A stretch of DNA of 64,000 bases from Rhododendron vialii (taxonomy: Eukaryota > Streptophyta > Magnoliopsida > Ericales > Ericaceae), in assembly GCF_030253575.1 (NCBI RefSeq), contig NC_080569.1:6800001-6864000 (forward strand), in the 5' to 3' direction. This document shows positions 11,586 through 24,927 of the stretch, piece after piece (position 1 is the stretch's first letter; every line of letters starts with the position of its first letter). A model generated the notes under the pieces. That model ran no database searches. It was not told the DNA's origin and saw only the letters and a program-made list of their open reading frames with translations. The position numbers were made by a program, and so were the translations under genes.

Positions 11586-13688
11586 ATGGCCACTTCTGTT
11601 GTTCATTCTTCTGTGTGTATCGTTGTTTTCTTTTCCATAGTTGCCCTAATCCCTGCTTCGTCAGGACAGTACCCTACTTCGTCAGGACAGTACCCTAGTA
11701 CTTCCGGTAATTGCTACCCAGCTTATACGTCAGGAACATCACTAACTCCTGATTATTACCAATTCACTTGCCCAGGTATATTCGATATAGTCAGAGATAT
11801 CGTCCAGAAGGCAATCGATTGCGATCGCCGGATGGGGGCGTCTCTTCTCCGCCTCCATTTTCATGACTGTTGGGTCAACGTATGTTCCTAACTATATGAA
11901 ATACGTAACTCATCATTACAATGCACGTGTGCACTGTGTTATTCTCGTTTATTTGCTTTCAATTTACTGTTTTTGAACACTGTCTATATGTGCAGGGTTG
12001 CGATGGATCGGTTTTGTTGGTTAACACAGCCTACTTCGTCGGTGAGCAATCGGCTATTCCCAACATTAATTCACTAAGGGGATTTGACGTGGTTGCTGCT
12101 ATAAAATCTGCGTTAAACAAGAAATGCCTATGTGGCAATGTGGTTTCATGTGCCGATATCTTAGCTATTGCAGCTAGCCAATCTGTTGAAATTGTAAGTA
12201 AAAAATCAACATATACCTATATATATAAACATATACCGTTATATATTATCAAAAATATGGATGTGTCTCATATGCACTCCAAAAAATGTTGATTTATAAA
12301 GAAAATGTTATGAATATTGCTGAAAAGTTACGATTCTAGTATAAAAGTTTCGAGACGCACCAAAATGTTATAAATTCTATTATGAAAATTATGATTTTTT
12401 TTTTTGTATAAATGTTACAAGATTCACCAAAATGTTACTCCCTTTGTCCAATAAATTTGGTCTGGTCCAAAAAACAAGGACTAAAAATAATACATTTCTT
12501 TCAAGAAAATATTCAAACTTTTTTCGTAAACTAAAAGAACTCATTGATATATAGCAATTTGTTGGATTTTTATGAATTTTTCTTGCAAAAAATTGTATTA
12601 TTTTTTAATCTTCGTTTTGCAGACTAGACAAGTTTTATGGGACGGAGGGATATGAATCATAGTGAAAATATTATGAATCTTATTGCTGAAAGGCTAAAAG
12701 TTTTAGAACAAAAATTACGAAACACATCAAAATATTATGAATGAACAATATATACAATAGGTGCGTATGATAAACACTTATAATGAGTGTGTATCGTAAA
12801 TTTTTCCATATACATGTGTGTAAATATATATAAGGGGACTCTTGTGGAGTAGTATGAATATTATAATTTATATTTTTACACTTTGTATTTGTGTTTATTC
12901 AGTTGGGAGGTCCATGCTACCAAGTATTGCTAGGCAGAAAGGACTCATTAACAGCAAGTGAAGCGGCCGCAAATGCTGACCTCCCATCCCCATTTGCCAG
13001 CATCGCATCCCTCCTCGCTAACTTCGCAGCTAAAGGTTTCGGGATACAAGAGTTGGTTCCCCTCTCCGGCGCCCACACCATTGGCCGTGCACGGTGCGGC
13101 ACTTTCAAGAGCCTGCTTAACGATAATGAAACTAACGCCGCTTTCGCAGCCGGATTGGAAGAGAATTGCTTCGCTATCGCGGCCGCCGGAGGCAACTACA
13201 CGGTTCCACTCGACAACACCACAACCGTGTTCGACACGGTGTATTTCCAGATGTTGAAAGAGAAAATGGGTCTGCTCCATTCGGATCGAGAGCTGTATTA
13301 CGGGGGTAACCAGAAGAGCGCGGATTTGGTGATGTCCTACAGCAGCAACCAGGCCGCCTTTTGGGCGGATTTTGCGTCCGCCATGATCAAGATGGGAAAT
13401 TTGCCTCCTTCTAGTCCCGATGGACAAATCAGATGCAACTGCAGCATACCTAATTATCCCTATCCCCCAAACAGCCTCTTAAACTTTCTACCTTCAATTT
13501 GTCCCTTCACCCATTTTACTTGTCCCAGCAGCCCCCTAGTTAGTTTGTCCAGTTTGTTCAATATTGGAACTCCTCCAACTTATTGCTCCTCCCCCGTAAC
13601 TAGTTCTTCCTATCCCGGGACTAGTTCTCCCGATCCCTATCCCGCGACTAGTTCTCCCTCTACTGGGACTGCATATCCCCCGACTTAG
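11586..13688 (+). CDS. Class III peroxidase B, Cys-enriched with C-terminal tail
   Basis: Predicted secreted haem peroxidase of 425 aa. Exons: 11586-11879, 11996-12193 and 12903-13688, all phase 0. A signal peptide ends near PASSGQ. A 21-bp direct repeat then adds a second SSGQY unit and a spacer with one Cys before the mature fold. The distal RLHFHDC and proximal LSGAHTIG are intact. Unusual points: W replaces F after H-D-C; A-A-S-Q-S replaces the usual A-A-R-D-S; the R-I-Y after the proximal region is lost. Extra cysteines lie before R-M-G-A-S, two residues after the canonical C91 position (C-L-C), in G-G-P-C-Y and in R-C-N-C. A roughly 65-residue Pro/Ser/Thr/Tyr-rich tail with three Cys follows. 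Cys in the mature chain total 16, an even number. Intron 2 holds a Stowaway MITE. AATAAA at 13994-13999. Substrate unknown. Confidence 0.9.
11666..11707 (+). repeat. 21-bp coding tandem repeat (SSGQY units)
   Basis: CCCTACTTCGTCAGGACAGT(A) occurs twice in tandem, with one base difference in the first copy, directly across the predicted signal-peptide cleavage region of peroxidase B. Each unit encodes P-(A/T)-S-S-G-Q-Y, so the insertion keeps the frame. Confidence 0.85.
12438..12650. mobile_element. Stowaway-type MITE in intron 2 of peroxidase B
   Basis: Left end CTCCCTTTGTCCAATAAATT and right end GGGACGGAGGGA, flanked by TA at 12436-12437 and 12651-12652. It lies wholly inside the intron 12194-12902, about 240 bases from either splice site. 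Confidence 0.8.
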
Positions 13689-14566
13689 TTTTCTCGGTCC
13701 TCGAATTCCAACTGGTTAAACAGACACGATGGTTACTATCAAAACGTTTTGAGTTCTCAAAAAATACCGATCACTTTCTTTGAGATTTTGTGAGAGTGGA
13801 ATTTCCCCATTATTTATAATTGATTATATAGTATAGCACATCACAGCTGCATCTTGTTTACCAGCCAATTGCATGGAATAATCTCTTCTTTTCCTGCTTC
13901 TGCAGATTGTATTATCATATTGTTTAATGTTGATCACGTAATTTGTGAAGCTGAAATACTTTTGTTGTATTAATATCATTTCTAGATATCATGAATAAAA
14001 CAAGATTTACTTTCCTACACGGCTGTTGAATTAATTGGGAGAAATCTATGGTACATGCATGCATAGGTGTATCATAGAAATGTTACACACATTATTCGGG
14101 TATATGAATTACGGCTTCTTCTGGTTAGACACGCAGTATAGTACGTTAAATTGAGTACGATATATATAATTTTGGAGGATGATACCCATTTTTCCGGTGT
14201 CAAGACAAGACCTAGCTAGCATTGCAAACTTATTGTTTGGCTGGAGGAAGGGCTAAGTGAATTGTTAGGATTGTAATTTTGTTGTTCGCTTTTGAAATTC
14301 TTGGCCCAATGTAGGCAAATATCATCAAAAACAAATTACGGTGAGTTTGGCCAAATTTTTCTTGGACTTTTTGACAAGGAATATTTTTTTGTTTTTTGTT
14401 TTTTCTCTCTTAATTTTTGCTAGATTTGGATTAACTTTTACATCAAATTTGTGTTTATTCATCAAAGTGTAAACAAATTTGTGGTAAAAAAATGTGGTCA
14501 ACCTATCTCACACTCTCTCTTCTCTCCTCGTGATTTGAATTTCGGGAAGACATGTGTTGCAACATT

Positions 14567-14770
14567 ATGCACAAGAACAATAATGCTAGGGACACAACAC
14601 TCCACCATAACACCAATCACACTCGCCTACATAGCACTGCATGATTGGTGATTGCAATTAAAATTGTTTTAAAGTGATTATTCTTTCATTACCAACCATG
14701 CAGTGCTACCTAGAGCTAGGTGGGTGTGGTTGGTATTATGGTAATATTGTATCTCTAGCATTATTGTGCA
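14567..14770. mobile_element. Foldback MITE (about 200 bp)
   Basis: The left arm ACAATAATGCTAGGGACACA and GCACTGCATGATTGGTGATT recurs inverted on the right (minus strand: ACAATAATGCTAGAGATACA and GCACTGCATGGTTGGTAATG). Arms of about 85 bp flank a short AT-rich loop. Exact ends are uncertain by a few bases. Confidence 0.75.
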
Positions 14771-14977
14771 CCGGAAATAACACGGGTATAGGGAGGCCAT
14801 TGTTTTAGTAGTATTTGAGAGCAGTTATTTTATGCATATTGCCAAAAGTTAGGTCTGTCGTCAATCCTCATCCGCTCATATCTCCAATGATTGGGCGAGG
14901 TTCTAGAGAGAGTGTGTGGGAGACCCTTGCTTTTTCGCTGTTTTCTCCCTTCTTTTCTCCTCGATCTCCTCTCAGTC

Positions 14978-15060
14978 ACTACAAGAAAACACACTTATGC
15001 CGATGATGAAGGAAAAAGTGTTAGCAAAAGCCCAAATGTGCCGGCAAACTCTCTCATTTC
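14978..15060 (+). mobile_element. CACTA-type terminal fragment
   Basis: CACTACAAGAAAACACACTT followed by ATGCCGATGATG is the usual start of plant CACTA (En/Spm) elements. No matching TTTTCTTGTAGTG end was found nearby, so it is a solo end or fragment. Confidence 0.45.
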
Positions 15061-15151
15061 CTCTCTCAATATTTGAAACAGTTTGTGGCGATATTTGAGA
15101 CCTCTTGAAGGTTTTTGGTAAGGCAACCTGTGACACGTCTTGCTTTCTTTT

Positions 15152-15390
15152 TTGGTGCAAAGAAAAGGATTTTATTATCTTTGAAAGGAACTGAACAAAG
15201 ATTAAAAGGACTACAGGCACGACACGGCATCACCTCTTGATGAGTGTGTTGGATTGAACTCGCTAGTCTCAACCCAAACGTGGGGCAACCCGCCCGACAT
15301 ACACAGGCTTGCATGGCTAAATGTCCAGCCAACGCCCGTGTAATTGGTCCATGAGCTCGATTCGGCAATGTTCTTCGACTATGCACCGCA
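15152..15390 (-). mobile_element. LINE 3' fragment (minus strand)
   Basis: Read on the minus strand, it ends in AAAGATAATAAAATCCTTTT then CTTTGCACCAAAAAA, the tail style of plant L1 elements. Upstream minus-strand sequence has only broken short frames. A diverged relative lies near 6400-6584. Confidence 0.55.
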
Positions 15391-15856
15391 CCTATGTGCA
15401 GAGACGAGAAAATAATTTAGTTGAATCACTGCATCATCAAGAGAGATATATCAAATTAAGTTGACATGCATGCATTTTCCTTTTTATTATAGTATCTTAT
15501 TTTAATTAGTACAAAACAAGAGAAGGTCCAATCTCTCACGTTCAAACCCGGCCGCCACTTATTATTTTCAAGAAAGGCATTGCAACTTGGCTTCTAAATA
15601 ATTCGCCAGTTATTGGGTACTTTCGGAGTATCATATGACAGTGTCATTGGGGTACTCTTTGCAAATAAAAGATCGTCAGCCCACAATGTGGGTCACTTCT
15701 TTTCTCTCAACCATCCAACAAAAGTGAATGATAAAATATCCCTGCCGCAATAATCATTTGTCGATATGTACAGTAAATGGTTAGAAGTACCACGTAAGGC
15801 AACGCCACAGTGGGACTCGGGAAGCGCTGAATAATTACTCCTTATAGTAATTACTA

Positions 15857-16031
15857 CTCCTTCCGTCCCGATTTGTTTGTCTCCTTTTTGACTTATACAT
15901 ATCCCAAATTGATTGTCTAATTTCAAAATCGATGGCTCAGATTATTTAAATTTTCAAATCAATGGATTAGATTTGGTTTCCTTGATAAGTTAAAAATCCG
16001 AGATTAGATAAACAAATTGGGACGGAATGAG
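15857..16031. mobile_element. Stowaway-type MITE (175 bp)
   Basis: Left CTCCTTCCGTCCCGATTTGT; right, on the minus strand, CTCATTCCGTCCCAATTTGT. TA flanks at 15855-15856 and 16032-16033. It is the same subfamily as the next copy but in opposite orientation. Confidence 0.85.
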
Positions 16032-16253
16032 TAGTTTTTGGCACGATATAAACTTTTGCCAGCTGCCAGGCATAACCTCAAATGTAATCTTATCCCCAGA
16101 AATGTCAACGTAATTCAAGGATATGAGCTGTTGAAGAAGAATATATAGGTGAAAGTAATTTATATAATGCCAGGAAATTTCCAGAAAATGTTACTAGTAA
16201 TGAACAAGGCCTTGACCAGTTAAAACTATACATTGCGTGTTTAGAATGTGATA

Positions 16254-16426
16254 TTCCCCGTCTCAATTTGTTTGTTCAATTTTGGGTTTTCAACTTATTA
16301 AGGAAATGAAATCTAATTCATTGATTTGAAAATTTACATATTTTGAGCCGTTGATTTTAAAATTGAACAGTCAATTTAGGACATGTATAAGTCAAAAAAA
16401 AAAAAAACAAACAGGAATGGAGGGAG
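16254..16426. mobile_element. Stowaway-type MITE (173 bp), inverted relative to 15857
   Basis: Left TTCCCCGTCTCAATTTGTTT; right, on the minus strand, CTCCCTCCATTCCTGTTTGT. TA flanks at 16252-16253 and 16427-16428. Its interior is the reverse complement of the 15857-16031 copy with moderate divergence. Confidence 0.82.
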
Positions 16427-17129
16427 TATATAATTAAAGTTGCTTGTCTACATTACTAGCTAGAAGCTATATATCATTAGTTTTGTCACCGGCAATTACG
16501 TACGTCTGAAACCAGTAGGGGAAAAAAAAGAGAGAGTTAATGATGTCACCGGCCAAGCAAACCGGGGGGGGGGGGCGTGTTGTGTACTTTTGAACTATGC
16601 ACCATTTGAACCGTACATTTAGATAATTAATGGTTCAGATTTTTAAAAAAAAAACCTCTTTAAAGAAAAAGCTTAACTCTTCCTTGAAAAAATTCTTATA
16701 AAATCTGAACTATCCAAAATACTTTTGAACAATTGAGATTGCACAGCAGCACCGTGCTATGCATCTAATGGAAAGCAGGCCGCCCGGGTTCCTGGCCGGA
16801 AGGTCTTGGTTACTGCGTAGTATTTTGAATGAGGCATTACACTACTGTAGTAGTTGGATAATTAAACTCTAAAATTAAGTTGGATCCTAGTGTTTACCAG
16901 CCTGATTATTGCCTAATCAATAATTTGACAAGGCACCTTTTTTCGTTTTCCCTTAATTAAGATCATAGTGAGTTAGATAACAATTGGACTTGGGCCACGG
17001 GTACGTACAAACCCTTGAGCTAATTACCACTAGTGTTAGCCAGATGCGACACCTTAATAAATGACTCAATTACAAAGCTAAACCAACAAAAAAAAACAAA
17101 CAAACAAACAATGCCGGTGTATGATTTAG

Positions 17130-17436
17130 TGGCACTTTGGCACAATTTCAAATTCATACTATTAGATTAAAATTATCTCATTTCTCAATGTAAATCCTGT
17201 GGGCTAAATAATGTAAAAGATTTGGCAAGGCGAAAGTCGTTGTTACATTTGGCACTAATTTGCTATCTATTTTGACTTGGAGGTGAGCACACCAGTTTGC
17301 CATATATTTTATCAAATTTCGACTATACAATTGATCCAAAAAGTTGACTTATGCGTAAACTCGCTCTAAAATATCAAATTATGGTTGCCGTAGGAATCGA
17401 TCAACTAAACTTGAGTAAGCTTCCACCAACCTAGCC
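17130..17436 (+). repeat. Upstream block shared by peroxidases B and C, copy 2
   Basis: Partner of 11205-11531. The last 60 bases before the TATA box also resemble the same region of peroxidase A, which suggests one ancestral promoter for all three genes. Confidence 0.75.
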
Positions 17437-17443
17437 TATAAAA
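17437..17443 (+). promoter_or_regulatory. TATA box of peroxidase C
   Basis: TATAAAA in CCTATAAAAGGATGTACAT. As in B, an ATG two bases downstream (17446) is too close to be the translation start; ATG 17497 (ACCATGGCC context) is used. Confidence 0.75.
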
Positions 17444-17496
17444 GGATGTACATCTTAATCTCCACGACACTGCAATTTGAATACGCAACCATAACC

Positions 17497-19172
17497 ATGG
17501 CCACTACTACTGTTCATTCTTTTGTGTGTTTCGTTGTTTTCTTTTCCATGGTTGTCGTCCCTTCTTCGTCAGGACAACTACATCGTGATTTTTGCAACAA
17601 TACTCCTAATTCGTCGGGACAACTAACTCCCAATTATTACAGGTTCAGTTGCCCAAATGTGTTTAACACAGTCAGAAGAATCGTCGAGCAGGCGATCAAG
17701 TGCGACCCCCGCATGGGAGCGTCTCTTCTCCGTCTCCATTTTCATGACTGTTGGGTCAATGTATGTTCCTAATTAACTACACAAATAAGTACTTCCTCCA
17801 TCCGAAAATATTGATCCGGTATTCCATTCAATTGAGTCGTCTCAAAATGTTAGTTCCTTTTTTTGAAAAAATAATTATTTGGCAACTTTTCACTTTTACC
17901 CTTCCTTTTTTGATATGACAATAACTATTCTAATGCAAAGTTGTAATGATTATGTGCCACAATTGAAAATACAAAAGTGAAAGAGTGTAATGATTATGCC
18001 TTGAGAAAAAGTTAGAATCCCGAAAGTTAATTTCCTAGGATTTTGGGAAGAGAGAGTAAATCATTACAATGCATGCAATGCACCCATCATTCTATTCTCC
18101 TTTATTTGCTTCGATTCAATGTTTTAGAACATTGGTTATATGTCTATAAACGTATGTTTGTATATGCAGGGTTGCGAAGGATCGGTTCTACTGATTGACA
18201 TAGGTAACTTCATCGGCGAGCAGTCGGCTATTCCCAACAAGAATTCACTCAGGGGATTTGACGTGGTTGCTCAAATAAAAGCCGAGTTAAACTCAGTTTG
18301 TCGATGCGGCAATGTGGTGTCCTGCGCCGATATCTTAGCCATTGCAGCACGCGACTCTATCGACATTGTAAGCAGAAAAAATATATATACACCTACATAT
18401 TTAAACTCCTAACTAGTACCACCCTAGCTAGCTAATTTCTTAGCTAGAATTTACTTATACCCTTGCATTTGTGTTTTTTCAGTTGGGAGGTCCATGGTAC
18501 CAAGTATTACTTGGCAGACTGGACTCATTGACAGCAAGCTTAGCAGATGCCAATACAAATCTCCCATCCCCATTTTCCAACTTCACAAAACTCATCGCAA
18601 ACTTCCTGTCTCATGGTTTCGGGCTAAAAGACTTGGTTGTCCTCTCCGGCGCCCACACCATCGGCCTCGCAAGGTGCGTCACTTTCCGGTCCAGAATTTA
18701 CAAAGACAACGACATCAACTCCAACTTCGCCAACGGATTGGAAACAACGTGCCCCGCTAACGCCAGCCTCGGAGGCAACAACACGGCTCCGCTTGACGCG
18801 ACCACAAATGTATTCGACACGGTGTACTATCGGGAGCTGACGCGGCAAATGGGTCTGCTCCATTCGGATCAAGAGCTGTACAGCGGCGGAAACCAGACGA
18901 GCGCTGATCTGGTGACGAAATATAGCAAAAATCGAGCTGCTTTCTGGGAGGATTTCGTTGTGTCCATAATCAAGATGGGGAATTTGCCTCCTGCTAGTGG
19001 TAACGGACAAGTCAGATGCAACTGCAGCATAGTTAACAATCCCTCCCCGCCAAACAATCTTGGAACAACAACTAGTTGTCCCTCCCCACCAGCTAGTTTC
19101 TTCAATCCTGGAACTGATCCAACTCATTGCCCCTCTCACCCAACCAGTTCGCCCAATCTTGGAAGTCCATAA
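17497..19172 (+). CDS. Class III peroxidase C, Cys-enriched with C-terminal tail
   Basis: Predicted secreted haem peroxidase of 383 aa. Exons: 17497-17760, 18170-18367 and 18483-19172, all phase 0. After the signal peptide (ending SSSGQ) there is a second S-S-G-Q-L unit 16 residues on, with one Cys between them. Catalytic Arg/His of RLHFHDC and the proximal LSGAHTIG are present. W replaces F after H-D-C, as in B. The distal calcium loop reads G-C-E-G-S, with Glu for the usual Asp ligand. Extra Cys sit before the R-M-G-A-S motif, in C-R-C, in the C-terminal R-C-N-C, and two in a roughly 44-residue Pro/Ser-rich tail. Mature Cys total 14, an even number. A Stowaway-like element occupies intron 1. 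AATAAA at 19420-19425. It is B's closest relative in the window. Confidence 0.92.
17795..18057. mobile_element. Stowaway-like MITE in intron 1 of peroxidase C
   Basis: The left end CTTCCTCCATCCGAAAATAT follows a TA. The right end GGGAAGAGAGAG precedes a TA at 18058-18059. The right inverted repeat is eroded. It lies inside intron 17761-18169. Confidence 0.6.
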
Positions 19173-19944
19173 ACACAGTGATTACTATCGAAAAGTTTCG
19201 GGTTTTCAAAGAAACCCATCACTTTTTCGACATTCTGCGCAATTGATTAGCACATCACAGCTGCATCCCCCGCATTACTCTTGTTAACCAAGCAATTGCA
19301 TGAAATAATTTCTTCTTTTCCTGCTTCTGCAGATTGTATTAGTCTTTTTTATTTGGTATCTAATGTTCGCTTTGTGAAGTTGAAATACTTTCGTTGTATT
19401 ATCATGTCTAGAGATAATGAATAAAAGTTTTCCTTTCTTACGCGGATTGGGAGAAAGCTATGGTTCACAAATAGGTGTATCATAGAAACGCCGCGCATTA
19501 TACGGGTATAAGTTACGCATTCTTTTTGTTGGTTACCAAGGGTTGTATCATAGAATTGTATAATGTGCATAGATTTTGAGGATGCTACTCAAAGATAATA
19601 AGTATAAGCTATCTGCTTTCTTAAATGGTCGTTCAATTATTTGCAAGAAGAATGATTTGAACAGAAATTTAGTCAAGGAAAAACTCGAGCCAAAGCGAAT
19701 TATGATTACTAGACGCCAGGCACACGCAATGCGTGTCTATTGACACCAAGTACAAAAGCATTCTTTCACACGAAATCTTGGTAAACAAAAACTACTGAAG
19801 TAACCACCAGAAAGCCCTTTACTACAGCTTGAGTGATACTGCACCAGTTTCCTATCACATTATTCATAAACACTAGACAAATCAAAAACAAGAAGCAAAA
19901 ACCATCACAAATGAGTACTAAGTTCAACAATTCCAGAGGCCGAG
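19173..19944. other. Convergent gap between peroxidases C and D
   Basis: Up to about 19600 it repeats the 3' flank of peroxidase B (CATCACAGCTGCATC, TGCTTCTGCAGATTGTATTA, GGTGTATCATAGAAA in the same order). The rest should hold the 3' UTRs of C and D. No gene or element is otherwise visible. Confidence 0.65.
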
Positions 19945-23168
<3,224 letters not shown>

Positions 23169-23278
23169 GACCATGTAAGTGAAACGAATTAAGGAAGACA
23201 ACAAGACAAATTGTGGTGTAGCAGAAGATGGAAAGGCTATGTTCTGTGTTGTCTTTGGCAAAAGCTTATCGAGAAGCT

Positions 23279-23288
23279 GTATATATAG
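23279..23288 (-). promoter_or_regulatory. TATA box of peroxidase D
   Basis: Minus-strand CTCTATATATACAG lies about 112 bases upstream of the ATG at 23168. Spacing suits a plant TATA box with a 5' UTR of about 80 bases. Confidence 0.6.
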
Positions 23289-23780
23289 AGAGAGACAGGC
23301 AACCAGTGGGCTGTTTGAAATTTTGTCAAAGCTGCTATTAGATGAACGGGAAAATGAAGTAGAAGAAAGTTAGGGAAGAAAGCAACTTCAGTAGGGTTTG
23401 ATTAAAGAGGTGAAACCACCCCAATGTAAGGTTATGGTAATCCTGATGTAATCTCACTTTATGTGTGGTCCACACCGAATTTTATTTAAATGATCAAAAA
23501 CATTCATTTTGTAGAGTTTTGTTGGTAATACTAGAACTATGGCCAACCGCCAAGGCTCTTGGTTGTAATTTTTCACCCAAACAAAATTTTATAAATGGGC
23601 TTGCTTACGCGCATCTTTGATTAATCTCAAGAGGCTAAAGTTAATCACTAGGGAAAACTTTAGAGTGGCTCCAAAAAATTCTTGTCTGCAGTAGAAGACG
23701 AACCTGTGTCATTATTGACAAACTTGGGGGTAGATGTTAATGTGGAATCATTGCCACAAGGAATTTTTCACTAGATAACC

Positions 23781-23996
23781 CTAAGTGATTAGCCTGGTAG
23801 TCAAGGCTCGCAATTTAGGAGTTTGCTCTCCTCAAGGTTTTAGATTCGAAACCTCCTATGTATTATCAAGTCCTTTGGGACTAGTCTATAGGCAGCATTA
23901 TATTTGCTTTATCTTTAATTTTATTCCTCGCAAGTAAACAATTGCATTGATCCTCAATATTAATTGATGTGCGCATAAATTGACCTGAACACATGA
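23781..23996 (+). mobile_element. tRNA-derived SINE (plus strand)
   Basis: A-box-like TAGCCTGGTAGTCAAGG, B box GATTCGAAACC, conserved TATCAAGTCCTTTGGGACTA and 3' end ATTAATTGATGTGCGCATAA then GACCTGAACAC. Same family as 4285-4499. Confidence 0.75.
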
Positions 23997-24014
23997 AATA
24001 TCGTAAAAAAAATT

Positions 24015-24087
24015 AACTAGTTAGTCAACCTAAAGATTAATTGTTGAATTTTTTTACTAGTTAGTCAACCTAAAGATTAATTGTTGA
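24015..24087 (+). repeat. Two-copy direct repeat (about 32 bp, 41-bp period)
   Basis: ACTAGTTAGTCAACCTAAAG followed by ATTAATTGTTGA occurs at 24017 and again at 24057, identical apart from the spacer. Confidence 0.85.
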
Positions 24088-24927
24088 TTTTTCTCGATTG
24101 CCAAGCCAGCATTGGGAATCCCCCAAACTTCAGAACCTTCCAACTACTTTGAAGTTTGACATTCGAAAAGGTGCAAAACCCATCAAGTCAAAAAAGTTCA
24201 CATTATTAGCATTGTTGAAATGAACCTGGAAATGGCTCAAGAAAGAGAGATGGGTTGGAGAAAAACCAAGACAGAAGGGCAGAGCATAAAAATTGTTCAC
24301 ATTAGCCTAACTATCCGTATCATTGTGGTTTGCCACAGATGCATGCATGGTGGTTATCTTCATTTTTTCTGTTCAACCGAAAATGCGGTGCTTATCTCTT
24401 TGATAGGGGACTGAAAACTACCTTCTCCTAAACTACTTCGAAATACTATGGCGTATCGTAACATAAGCATTACATGCTTATTTGCTAGAAAACATGACTG
24501 CATGCGAGCTCACAGATAAAGATCCTGTGAGAGCAGAAAGGGTTTCATACCAAATCTAGCAACACACACACACACACAGAGGATGCAAACTCTGGTGCAT
24601 CTGCAGAACATCAATAGACTCTGTAGTCTGTATAACAATCGTAACCTTTAACAGAACAGGCTCCAACAATCAGCAACCTCTTAGCTAAAACATAACCATG
24701 ATCATAACCGAGAATTAACCTTTCGTTGGTCAATTAAATTGTTTTAAATCAAAGGACAGCTTTTTTTTTTTCTTTTGCTGTTAATCAAACGAAGACATTG
24801 AGCAGCTAAAAAAAGATCCCAAGGACAACTAAGAATATTACTTACTTTCCAATTAAAAAACAGAGCGGATACATATAACTCAACCGAGTGGATGTGCTAC
24901 CCACTTACATCTACCTGGTTACAAAAC

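Larger units (their letters stand above)
13690..17436. other. Gap between peroxidases B and C
   Basis: The 3' flank of B up to about 14200 matches the 3' flank of C (about 19190-19600). After that come a foldback MITE, a CACTA-type end, a LINE 3' fragment and two Stowaway copies, all listed. A poly(G) run lies at 16563-16575. The upstream block shared with B is at 17130-17436. I recognise no gene; about 15400-15840 and 16440-17100 hold nothing I can name. Confidence 0.6.
23300..24927. other. Gap between peroxidase D and TIC110
   Basis: Contains a SINE at 23781-23996, a two-copy direct repeat at 24015-24087 and a (CA)n run at 24563-24580. The last several hundred bases should include the TIC110 3' UTR. 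No gene is recognised. Confidence 0.6.

Noticed and set aside
12917-13427. Long antisense and alternate-frame open frames over peroxidase B exon 3 (similar ones over C)
   Set aside because: They mirror the GC-rich exon. The sense frame carries all family motifs and the other frames carry none.
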